DNA of 64,000 bases from Blautia coccoides (GTDB taxonomy: Bacteria; Bacillota; Clostridia; Lachnospirales; Lachnospiraceae). The position numbers and the translations under genes are program-made. This document shows positions 8,332 through 16,406 of this stretch, piece after piece. The notes under the pieces are model-generated. The model was not told the origin of the DNA, ran no database searches, and saw only the letters and a list, made by a program, of their open reading frames with translations. The stretch lies in NCBI RefSeq assembly GCF_034355335.1, contig NZ_CP136422.1:6033891-6097890 (forward strand), given 5' to 3'. Positions within the stretch are counted from its first letter, which is position 1, and the number at the start of each line of letters is the position of its first letter.

Positions 8332-9714
8332 TCACTGATTTTTTAATGATGCCGCATAATCCTCAGCCGCTTTCTGCACTTCATCAACTGCCTGCTGCAC
8401 ATCTAATTCTCCGGTTATGATACCCGGAAAAGCTGTCTGTTTGATAGCGAGGTCAACTGCCGGAGGGGCAATACCATCCATGGAAGGAATATAACTGTCA
8501 GCCGCATGGAATGCTTCTATCATTTTATTCATGATTTCTGAACAGGTGGTGCGGTCATATTCAGCCACGCCAGGATATACCTGACCGCCCTCTTCCATAA
8601 GCGGGATTCCGAAATCAGGAGAACAGATAGCTTTTGCAAGTTCAACACACAGTTTTTCCTTTTCCGCATCGTTTCCTGCCTTTACCATCACGCCGATAAA
8701 GCATCCGCCCACTCTTGTGTCAGGATTGCCATCTGCACAGTCAGTCATAACAGGCCAGTCAAGTCTGTCAAGCTTTTCAAGAAATTCCGGGCCGCCGGCA
8801 CTCTCAAAGTTACCAACCTTCCAGGCTCCCTCGTAATACATAGCTGCCTCTTCATTGGCAAACATCTGATCTGCCTCTGTGGCACTCATTCCCATCACGC
8901 CGTTGGGAAACGCGCCCGCGTCAACCATCTCTTTGAACTTCGCGACTGCTGTGGGGAATCCTGTAGATTCGTCGTTCCAGTTTGTTAAGTCATCCCCGTA
9001 GCAGAGACTCCTGAAATTGTCCAGGCCGCCGCTTCTCACAAGAAATGCGGAAGCCATCCAGGCAAATCTGCTGTCTTTACCCCCGGTGACAAGCGGGGTA
9101 ATCCCGGCTTCCTTGATCTGAGGGATCAGGGCCATAAATTCATCCCATGTCTTGGGAGCTGTCCATCCGTGTTCATCGAACATGGCCTTGTTATAGTAAA
9201 GTCCATCAATACTTGCCTCCAGAGGTGCCAGCAGAATCTTGCCGTCAGTCTCTGTCAGCGCTTCGAGAACAGGATCTGCGAACCACTGGTGCCAGTCAGG
9301 ATCTTCTTCTACAATGTCTGCCCAGTCAATGATAAGGCCGTCTTTAATAAACTCTCGGGCATAACTCTGGGGACACCAGGAAACGTCCGGCATATCTCCT
9401 GAGGCTGCCTGAACGGTCAGCTTGGTACGGAGATCTCCTGTGGAAAGTGCATCATGTTCGATTTTCACATTGGGATGTTCTTTTTCAAAATCCGCTATTA
9501 ATTCTGCTATGTTGTCCTGCGCTACAGAACCCTGTGTCCACGTTGTTGAGAGTTTGATCTCAATCTGATCTCCTGAATCTTTGTTGCTTTCAGATGTCTT
9601 TTCCTCTGATCCTTTTTCCGATGAAGAATCCCCGCATCCTGCCAGCATAGTTGATGCTGCCAGTATTCCTATCATTGATACCGCATACATTTTCTTTAAG
9701 AATCTTTTTCTCAT
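8332..9714 (-). CDS. Sugar ABC transporter substrate-binding lipoprotein
   Basis: A 460-residue family 1 extracellular solute-binding protein. The N-terminus is a lipoprotein signal: basic MRKRFLKK, a hydrophobic stretch, then the lipobox LAGC, so the protein is lipid-anchored outside the membrane. A low-complexity Ser/Glu/Lys linker follows, then the periplasmic-binding fold (NIAELIADFEKEHPNV and EGAWKVGNFESAGG are typical segments). It delivers a sugar or glycoside to the two permeases downstream. It starts one base after the stop of the PPC-domain gene, so both share a transcript. Confidence 0.93.
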   Translation of the reverse strand: MRKRFLKKMYAVSMIGILAASTMLAGCGDSSSEKGSEEKTSESNKDSGDQIEIKLSTTWTQGSVAQDNIAELIADFEKEHPNVKIEHDALSTGDLRTKLTVQAASGDMPDVSWCPQSYAREFIKDGLIIDWADIVEEDPDWHQWFADPVLEALTETDGKILLAPLEASIDGLYYNKAMFDEHGWTAPKTWDEFMALIPQIKEAGITPLVTGGKDSRFAWMASAFLVRSGGLDNFRSLCYGDDLTNWNDESTGFPTAVAKFKEMVDAGAFPNGVMGMSATEADQMFANEEAAMYYEGAWKVGNFESAGGPEFLEKLDRLDWPVMTDCADGNPDTRVGGCFIGVMVKAGNDAEKEKLCVELAKAICSPDFGIPLMEEGGQVYPGVAEYDRTTCSEIMNKMIEAFHAADSYIPSMDGIAPPAVDLAIKQTAFPGIITGELDVQQAVDEVQKAAEDYAASLKNQ

Positions 9715-10155
9715 CTAATTTTCCTCCTCCTTTTCCACTATCATCCCGATATTGTCTTCATTCTTTTCTCTGGTGAGTGATACTCCTTTCAGTTCAACCA
9801 GGGATACTTCTCCAAGATAAAGCACCTTTGTCCCAGGCTCCAGATGCCCTGTATAGGATTTTTCCACATCAGAGACCACCATATGAAAATGTGCTTTTCC
9901 GTCCAACACCATTCCCTGTAATGATGCCAACTCCATTGGCTTTTCCAATGTCACAAATTCATCTTCCGGCTCTCTTCCTGTCCCCACGACACGATGCAGC
10001 ACTACTTTCTGCAGGGAACCGATGGCGCTTGTCAAAAGCGCGTTTTTTATCCCGCTCCTTTTTAGTTCCTTTTCAATCGTTTCAAGCAGCAGGTCGTCCC
10101 TCTTTAAATTCAGAATCATAAATCTTCCAAATTCGTACCCCATGTACTTTTTCAT
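9715..10155 (-). CDS. PPC/DUF296-domain protein
   Basis: A 146-residue protein made of a single PPC (DUF296) domain, first named in plant AT-hook proteins and widespread as stand-alone bacterial proteins. The conserved core AHFHMVVSD followed by TGHLEPGTKVLYLGEV is present, with the metal-binding histidines of the family. No DNA-binding motif is added. It is the first gene after the terminator that separates it from the regulator genes, so it opens the transporter operon. Bacterial PPC proteins often sit beside sugar operons but their biochemical role is not established. Confidence 0.8.
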   Translation of the reverse strand: MKKYMGYEFGRFMILNLKRDDLLLETIEKELKRSGIKNALLTSAIGSLQKVVLHRVVGTGREPEDEFVTLEKPMELASLQGMVLDGKAHFHMVVSDVEKSYTGHLEPGTKVLYLGEVSLVELKGVSLTREKNEDNIGMIVEKEEEN

Positions 10156-10213
10156 ACCTTCCGTCCTTTCTTATAAAATTGAATGTTTGAATTTCATGAG
10201 ACAAGTATAACAA

Positions 10214-10246
10214 AACAAGAGGGCCGGCAAAAGCGACCCTCTTGTT
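10214..10246 (-). terminator. Rho-independent terminator after the response regulator
   Basis: AACAAGAGGG at 10214-10223 pairs perfectly with CCCTCTTGTT at 10237-10246, and on the minus strand the stem is followed by T-rich sequence. It ends the kinase-regulator transcript. A -10-like TATACT (minus strand, 10204-10209) just after it may belong to the promoter of the PPC-transporter operon; no convincing -35 is visible. Confidence 0.75.
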
Positions 10247-10339
10247 ATTTTGTACACTATTTTTATGAAATAATAATATTTTATATGCTATTTACCCATC
10301 TTCATTCAGAGTTCTAGAAATATTTTCAGGAAATAGGAA

Positions 10340-11926
10340 TTATTTTCTTTCCATATATTCTTTTGGTGTACATCCTGTATATTTCTTAAATACCTTGGCA
10401 AAATAACCGGCATTCTCGTACCCCAGCTTAAAGGCCACCTCATATATCTTAAGACGCTGTTTCATTAACAACTGCTGCGCCTCTGCAATTTTCACCTTAT
10501 TGATATAGTTGGCTACGCCTATGGGTTCATATTTGGAAAATGTGGTGCTCAGATAACCAGAACTGATAAACAACACTTGGGCCAGTTCTTTCAAACTGAT
10601 ATTATCATACACATGTTCCCGGATATATTTTTTTGCCTCCCGTACGATCCTCTCCTGTTCGTTATCTCCCTGTTCTGAAAAAAATTGTCTGATGTTTGAA
10701 GTATAGTTGTTAAACACTTCGATAATTTCCGCAATAGTATCCGAGTGATATAGTTTCTTCATCAAATCATTCAGATTACCGCCGCTGAAACTATTTTGCC
10801 AGTTCTGTTTCAGATACTCCTCCATAAGACACATAAATCTTGTACACAGAAAGGCGGCACTGTCTAGTTTAACATGTTTCCCTCTTATCTCCTCTACAAT
10901 TCTTTTTGTAGACTGTTCCAACTCGTCCAGATTCAAAGTTTCACAGATACACGCAAGCTTTTCCGCACTAAAAAAGTTATTTGCTATCTCTCCTGTTTTC
11001 AATGTATCTGTCTCCATAGTATCCTCAAAAGAGACCACTTTGCCATAGCCATCTCTTGCCAGGATATTTTTTATGGATTTTGCCTGCAGATATGCTCCCT
11101 TAAAATTTTCATACCCTGTAACACTTCCGCTGATCCCTATAGACGCCTGAATATTGCTGTACTGCATGAGCATATCAATAATTGCCTCCGACATAAAATT
11201 CAGATCACTGTTTACATCCTCCGCCCCCTCCTCAGAGAGAAAGATCAAAAACTCCCCTTTCTCCCACTGCGTACAGTAGGAATCAAAAAATTCTCTGCTG
11301 ATATCCTTGATCAGTTTACATATAGTCTCCAGATAAATCTTCTTCTCCGTCTCTTCCTTGGTGCTGATCAAATGATGAACATTTGATACTATGTACACAA
11401 TACGCACGGGTTTATTTTTCCATCCCAGGTCAAAATCACTCTGTTCCATTAACAGGGATTCCCCCAGAAGTGCCTTTTTTAAAAAGGCTTTCCGTAGCTC
11501 CTCTGTCTGCCAGACGGAGGGTTCATTCTTCCAGTCTGTTTTTCCTTTATTCTTGAGTTCCTGTTTAACGGTTTCCAGCATGTCCAGAAGTATTTCTCTG
11601 TTTAGTTTTAATTTCAGAAGATAATCCTTAGCCCCAAGCTTCATGGCTTTCTTTACAAGCTCAAACTGGTCATAGCTGCTCAGCACAACAAAAATGGGAT
11701 CCAGATGATTTTCCTTCACTTTCTGCATCATCTCTATTCCGTCCATATCCGGCATAATAATATCTGTTATCACCAGATCAGGCTTTGTTTCCGTTATCAG
11801 GGACAATCCTTCACTTCCGGTGGAAGCATCGCCCTCAATTTGAAACCCTTCATCTTCCCAGTTGAGCATAGACCGAAGCCCCAGCTTTACCAGGGTTTCA
11901 TCATCAATAAAAACCACTTTAAACAT
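10340..11926 (-). CDS. YesN-type response regulator, AraC output
   Basis: About 528 residues from the chosen start MFKVVFIDDE; the longer frame starts 13 codons earlier without a better ribosome site. The receiver domain (about 1-120) has the acidic pair in FIDDE, the phospho-acceptor Asp in PDLVITDIIMPDMDG and the conserved Lys in KDYLLKLK. A middle helical region is followed by a C-terminal AraC double helix-turn-helix (last about 100 residues: ISLKELAQVLFISSGYLSTTF and KIYEVAFKLGYENAGYFAKVFKKYTG). It overlaps the kinase gene by eight bases. It presumably activates the neighbouring transporter operon in response to the sugar. Confidence 0.93.
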   Translation of the reverse strand: MFKVVFIDDETLVKLGLRSMLNWEDEGFQIEGDASTGSEGLSLITETKPDLVITDIIMPDMDGIEMMQKVKENHLDPIFVVLSSYDQFELVKKAMKLGAKDYLLKLKLNREILLDMLETVKQELKNKGKTDWKNEPSVWQTEELRKAFLKKALLGESLLMEQSDFDLGWKNKPVRIVYIVSNVHHLISTKEETEKKIYLETICKLIKDISREFFDSYCTQWEKGEFLIFLSEEGAEDVNSDLNFMSEAIIDMLMQYSNIQASIGISGSVTGYENFKGAYLQAKSIKNILARDGYGKVVSFEDTMETDTLKTGEIANNFFSAEKLACICETLNLDELEQSTKRIVEEIRGKHVKLDSAAFLCTRFMCLMEEYLKQNWQNSFSGGNLNDLMKKLYHSDTIAEIIEVFNNYTSNIRQFFSEQGDNEQERIVREAKKYIREHVYDNISLKELAQVLFISSGYLSTTFSKYEPIGVANYINKVKIAEAQQLLMKQRLKIYEVAFKLGYENAGYFAKVFKKYTGCTPKEYMERK

Positions 11927-13688
11927 TGTCTTCACCTCTTTTGACTTCAAATGGCAGCAATACACTTACTAATGTATATTTATTTAACTCACTCTCATAA
12001 GAAAGACCATACTGCGGACCATACAAAATCTGTATTCTTTCCTGGATGTTCTTAACACCTATTTTATTATAATGTACTTGATTCTCGTTGTTGCATTCAA
12101 ATAACTGTCTGATTTCTTCCTCGGTCATTCCTATCCCATTGTCCCGAATAAGGATCTGAAGATTATCTCCCCTGCGCCGGGCGCTGATATGAATAAGTTC
12201 CATCCCTCTTTTTCCTTCAAATCCGTGTAAAATCGCGTTTTCTACAAGGGGCTGCAGCAAAAATTTTATGATTAGGCTGTTTTCACATCCCGGTTCAATG
12301 TCATACTCTGTTCTGATCAATCCCTTTTTTCTTATCTTTTGAAGATAGACATAGCGTTCGAGCAGTTCAAATTCTTTCTCTATTGTAATTTTATCATCTA
12401 CGCCTTTGCTGACTTCCTTTAACAGTTCACCAAAGCTTTCCACCATAATATATATACTGTCTGCCGCTTGGAGCTGTGCCATGATTTTTATGGAATTCAG
12501 TACATTATATACAAAATGAGGATTGATCTGGCTTTGAAGGGTTTTATATTCCAGCTCTTTCTTCATTGCCTCCTCTTTCCGAATCTGTTCCATAAGCGAA
12601 TCCACACTCTGTGATAGCATATTGATCCCTTTGCCTAAAGTTCCGATCTCATCATCGCCCTCTAAGGTTTTATCAACGGAAAAATCACCTTTTGATATTA
12701 ACTTCATTCGTTTTGTTATATTTGAAATGGGTTTAGTCAGGCTATTCGAGAGCAGACTTGTCAGTGAAAAAATAACCACCAGCATGATCAAAATTACCAT
12801 TAGAGTTGATTTTTTCAATATATCGCTCTGACTTTGGAAGACTTTATAATTGATCAACTGAATAATCTCCAGTCCTGAATAATCCGAATAATCTTTTACC
12901 GCAAACCATTTTTGGTCATCATAGCTTATGGCCTTATCATCGTCCCAGACAGATACCATATCCGAGATATCTGTTCCGAACAATTCAGGCTTACTGCTGT
13001 AAATACAATTTTTATCTTTATCACAGATGATCAAAATATCATCGCTGGACAACTCATAATCCTTCACCACATCCTTTATGATCGATGGTGATATGGATAC
13101 AAAGAGCCAGCCTACATTTTTACCGGTATATGTGGAAATAAGCTGCCGTACAAATGGAATCTGATACTTAACCTGACTTACCGGCGAATCATTATGTATC
13201 ATGGACTCCCATTCAACAAAATTATTGTACTTATCTTTTTTGAACCAATCCATCTCCGTAAGCTCGTTTATATTTATGTAATCCGCATCTTCCCCATATT
13301 TTATTACATTTCCATTATTTCCTTTGATCACAATCCCTCGTATATACCGGGAAATAATATCGTTATCTAGATAAAGTGAGATATCCCCAATTGCATCCAC
13401 CAAATCCCCGTCCAGATTATAATAATCTTTTGTGGAAACATACTGCCTGGTCAGAACCTTTGTAATCTTGTTGTCAAAATATATTTTATCCGAAAATTCT
13501 TCACAGCGCATAAGCATCCTGTTCATGTTACTCTGTATATAATCAATGTTCGAGCTAACATTCTGAATAATCTGACTTTCCTGAAAATTATAATTGGTAT
13601 AGTAATAATAACCACAAATTATAATGATGACAGATAAAAAAGCAAAAGAAAAATAAGCGATCAGTTTTCCTTTTATTGTTTTTAACAC
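11919..13688 (-). CDS. YesM-type sensor histidine kinase
   Basis: About 589 residues. I chose the GTG at 13688 (VLKTIKGKLIAYFSF) because GGGGGAG lies at the right distance, rather than the upstream ATG at 13745. There are two membrane segments (near the N-terminus and at LMVILIMLVVIFSLTSLL) flanking an extracellular dCache-like sensor, then a HAMP linker. The His_kinase domain carries the phospho-acceptor His in LQSQINPHFVYNVLNSI, and the HATPase carries IRDNGIGM. It partners the regulator with which it overlaps. Such pairs sense extracellular carbohydrate, often with the help of a binding protein. Confidence 0.92.
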   Translation of the reverse strand: MLKTIKGKLIAYFSFAFLSVIIIICGYYYYTNYNFQESQIIQNVSSNIDYIQSNMNRMLMRCEEFSDKIYFDNKITKVLTRQYVSTKDYYNLDGDLVDAIGDISLYLDNDIISRYIRGIVIKGNNGNVIKYGEDADYININELTEMDWFKKDKYNNFVEWESMIHNDSPVSQVKYQIPFVRQLISTYTGKNVGWLFVSISPSIIKDVVKDYELSSDDILIICDKDKNCIYSSKPELFGTDISDMVSVWDDDKAISYDDQKWFAVKDYSDYSGLEIIQLINYKVFQSQSDILKKSTLMVILIMLVVIFSLTSLLSNSLTKPISNITKRMKLISKGDFSVDKTLEGDDEIGTLGKGINMLSQSVDSLMEQIRKEEAMKKELEYKTLQSQINPHFVYNVLNSIKIMAQLQAADSIYIMVESFGELLKEVSKGVDDKITIEKEFELLERYVYLQKIRKKGLIRTEYDIEPGCENSLIIKFLLQPLVENAILHGFEGKRGMELIHISARRRGDNLQILIRDNGIGMTEEEIRQLFECNNENQVHYNKIGVKNIQERIQILYGPQYGLSYESELNKYTLVSVLLPFEVKRGEDNV

Positions 13689-13786
13689 GTGTATCTCCCC
13701 CATAACGTCAAAAGGTATGAACATCCGGCTTTCAGACGATTCCATATAAAAAGTACAGTTTTTCCATATTCTTTATTTTTTCAATT

Positions 13787-13816
13787 ATCATACCATATAA
13801 TCCTTATAATTTACAA
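13787..13816 (-). promoter_or_regulatory. Candidate sigma-A promoter for the kinase-regulator pair
   Basis: On the minus strand TTGTAA (13811-13816) and TATGAT (13787-13792) are 18 bp apart, about 100 nt upstream of the GTG start of the kinase. The surroundings are AT-rich. Prediction by consensus only. Confidence 0.5.
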
Positions 13817-13881
13817 ATTATTCTCAATAATTATGTCGAATATTGTCATATTCCAAAATTTTCCATTCTTTTTAATAGCTG

Positions 13882-13914
13882 AAAAAGGACCTATCCTTAA
13901 TTTGTTTAAGGATA
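13882..13914 (-). terminator. Terminator after the 2-hydroxyacid dehydrogenase gene
   Basis: TATCCTTAA (13892-13900) pairs with TTAAGGATA (13906-13914) around a short loop. On the minus strand it is followed by TTTTT (13882-13886). It ends the organic-acid operon and isolates it from the sensor kinase gene. Confidence 0.7.
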
Positions 13915-13949
13915 AGCCCTCTCTCACTCTTTTTTTATACCTCAATCTT

Positions 13950-14936
13950 TCATCCTAATCCCACTCCGTTCACTACCCGGTTCGCATCCTTATATTTCCC
14001 TTCTAGACAGCGAAGCACATTCTCCGCAGGTATTTTGTAAAGCAGATATTCCGTAGTTGTAGAATAAAACGCACTGTGAGGTGTGATGATCACATTCTCC
14101 CTGCCCACCAGCGGGTTTGTACTCATATCCGGCGTTTCGGAGGAAAGCACATCCAGCCCGGCTCCGCTCACCATATTGTGATCCAGAGCATATACCAGAT
14201 CCTGTTCATTGACAGCGCCTCCTCTGGCCACATTCAGTAAGATGGGACATCTTTTCATCTTTTTAAATTTTTCCAGATCAAACATCCCCTGGTTTTCAGC
14301 GGTGAGGTTCATATGGATTGTGATCACATCGCTTTCTTCCAGAAGCCCGTCCATTGATACGGGTTCTGCTCCCAACTGCCGGATCACATCATCCGGAATA
14401 TAGGGATCATAAGCCAGAATGTTCATGCCAAAGCTTTTAGCCCTTTTTGCCACCGCTTTCCCAATCTTCCCAAATCCCGCAATGCCGAAATTCAGTCCTT
14501 CTATTCTCTTTAAACCGGGTTTTGCATTATAGATCCATGCCTTGTCTTTCTCTACACTTCTCTCATATGTCTTCAGTCCTTTAAGAAGAGCAAGGGTCAG
14601 CAAAATTGTATGGTCCGCAACTTCCTGCGTACAGTATTCCCCTATTGCGCAGACAGCGATCCCCTTTTCTCTGGCATACTCTATGTCCACATAGTTCCAG
14701 CCGGTTGCCTGTATGGATATGACTTTACACTTTTGCAGACCGTCAATGATCCTCCTGTTGATCCCCACATATCCCACCAGGATCGCGTCCGCGTCCCGGC
14801 ACTTTTCTATAAATTCATCTTCTGTCTCTTTTGTATAAACAGCAAGTACCAGTTCTGCATCCTCCGGGAATACCGATTTTTCTATACTCAGATCACGATC
14901 CGCTGATTCCGGATATTCTGCAATGATAATTTTCAT
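13950..14936 (-). CDS. D-isomer-specific 2-hydroxyacid dehydrogenase
   Basis: A 328-residue NAD-dependent D-2-hydroxyacid dehydrogenase, interconverting a 2-oxoacid and its D-2-hydroxyacid in the cytoplasm. The Rossmann motif is GFGKIGKAVAKRAKSFG followed by the Asp of AYDPY. The catalytic Arg lies in LNVARGGAVNE, a Glu in SSETP and the catalytic His in ITPHSAFYS. It is the last gene of the island that encodes a symporter, an acyl-CoA synthetase and a 2-oxoacid:ferredoxin oxidoreductase. It would feed a D-hydroxyacid into that pathway, or reduce the oxoacid as an electron sink. Exact substrate unknown. Confidence 0.9.
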   Translation of the reverse strand: MKIIIAEYPESADRDLSIEKSVFPEDAELVLAVYTKETEDEFIEKCRDADAILVGYVGINRRIIDGLQKCKVISIQATGWNYVDIEYAREKGIAVCAIGEYCTQEVADHTILLTLALLKGLKTYERSVEKDKAWIYNAKPGLKRIEGLNFGIAGFGKIGKAVAKRAKSFGMNILAYDPYIPDDVIRQLGAEPVSMDGLLEESDVITIHMNLTAENQGMFDLEKFKKMKRCPILLNVARGGAVNEQDLVYALDHNMVSGAGLDVLSSETPDMSTNPLVGRENVIITPHSAFYSTTTEYLLYKIPAENVLRCLEGKYKDANRVVNGVGLG

Positions 14937-14951
14937 AGTCTCTCCGCCTTT

Positions 14952-16379
14952 CTATGATAAAAAATGGTTGATTTTTTCTTTCTCCTCCTGACTCTGCTCT
15001 CTCAATAGGGACAGGGAGAAGAATACAAGTGCCGACACCAGAAGTCCCGGCCATAAAGCGTCAATGCGGAACACAGCACCCCAGCCCTGGTATTGCCCGA
15101 TATACCAAAAAATAACCGTTATCATGGACAACGTCATGCTGTAAAATGCTGCCTTTATACTTGCCCTTCGCCAAAAGAATCCAAAAAATGTAGGGATAAA
15201 AAGCCCTGCGGACAGGAAGGTAAAGGTGATAAGGAGAATATCCATAATATCCGGATTGAGCCAGGCAAACAAAAGACTGATTCCCCCTATAAAAAGGGAG
15301 CTGACTGTCCCCAGACGTACAATGGTCCTGTCCTTTGCCTTAGGATTGATATATCTCTGATAAATATCCCTTGTCACATTGGCTGATGCCGTTAAAATAG
15401 CAATATCCGCGGAGGACATGATCGCTGCAAAAATACCTGTGATGACCAGCCCTTTTATACCGCTTGGAAATGTCATGAGGATTAGCTGTATCAGAGAGTT
15501 ACTTCCCTTCGGAAGATCCGGTATCAAGACCTTTGCCGCCAGTCCTTCATACGTGGCGCACAGCGCGATGGGCAGTATACAGAGGGCTGCGATAAGCCCG
15601 CCTTTTTTAGCTGTCCGCGCGTCCTTTGCCGCCATACATCTGGTATAGCTGTCCATTGTAGTAAAAAAGGACAGAAGTGTGGACAGCGCAAACGCTATAA
15701 TAGTGGGCCATCCCCAGGCTCCCACGTCAAAATAACTGTCAGGCAGAACCCTAATGGCATCCACACCGCCGATAGCTTTGGTGGCAAAGGGAACCGCGAT
15801 GATCACCCCGATCAGTAAAAGCCCTACCTGCACCCAGTCTGTGTAAGTGACTGCCAGATACCCTCCCAGTGCCGTATAAAGAATTAATACGATTGCCGCA
15901 ACTGTAAAGGATATACCGCTTCCCCACCCGGTGATGGTGTTTAATATCACACCGCTTGCCACCAACTGGGAGGCAGTGACCCCGATCATACCGATCAGCG
16001 TACATATGGTAGAGATAAACCTGCATCTGTGATCATACCGGCTCTCAATGAAATCCGGGTATGTAAGATTCTCCAGATGATCTCCTATCTTTTTTACCTT
16101 TTTTGAAAAAATAAGAGAAAACAACCCACATCCGACTGCCAAAATCCCTACATACCATATGGCAGTGATTCCCATATCGTATGCTTTGGTGGAGGTGCCG
16201 ATCACAGAAGCTCCGCCAATCCAGCAGGAAATCCACAGACAGGCAATAGATAATGTGCCCAGTTGTCTGCCCGCCACATAATATGTCTCCATACTGCTCT
16301 GTTTCCGTGACGTATAGATACCAATGCCCAACATCATCACCATATAAAGTACCACAAAACAGATATCTATTCCCTTCAA
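14952..16379 (-). CDS. Sodium:solute symporter (SSS family)
   Basis: A 475-residue SSS-family transporter with about 13 hydrophobic helices. The N-terminus is typical (IDICFVVLYMVMMLGIGIYTSRK, then SMETYYVAGRQLG and WIGGASVIGTSTKAYDMG). The family takes up sugars, amino acids, pantothenate or organic acids with sodium ions. The neighbouring dehydrogenase, oxoacid oxidoreductase and acyl-CoA synthetase point to a monocarboxylate or hydroxyacid; this is inference. It lies 16 nt upstream of the dehydrogenase gene and 27 nt downstream of the synthetase gene. Confidence 0.92.
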   Translation of the reverse strand: MKGIDICFVVLYMVMMLGIGIYTSRKQSSMETYYVAGRQLGTLSIACLWISCWIGGASVIGTSTKAYDMGITAIWYVGILAVGCGLFSLIFSKKVKKIGDHLENLTYPDFIESRYDHRCRFISTICTLIGMIGVTASQLVASGVILNTITGWGSGISFTVAAIVLILYTALGGYLAVTYTDWVQVGLLLIGVIIAVPFATKAIGGVDAIRVLPDSYFDVGAWGWPTIIAFALSTLLSFFTTMDSYTRCMAAKDARTAKKGGLIAALCILPIALCATYEGLAAKVLIPDLPKGSNSLIQLILMTFPSGIKGLVITGIFAAIMSSADIAILTASANVTRDIYQRYINPKAKDRTIVRLGTVSSLFIGGISLLFAWLNPDIMDILLITFTFLSAGLFIPTFFGFFWRRASIKAAFYSMTLSMITVIFWYIGQYQGWGAVFRIDALWPGLLVSALVFFSLSLLREQSQEEKEKINHFLS

Positions 16380-16406
16380 GGACTACACCTCCATCCACAG
16401 CGGGAT

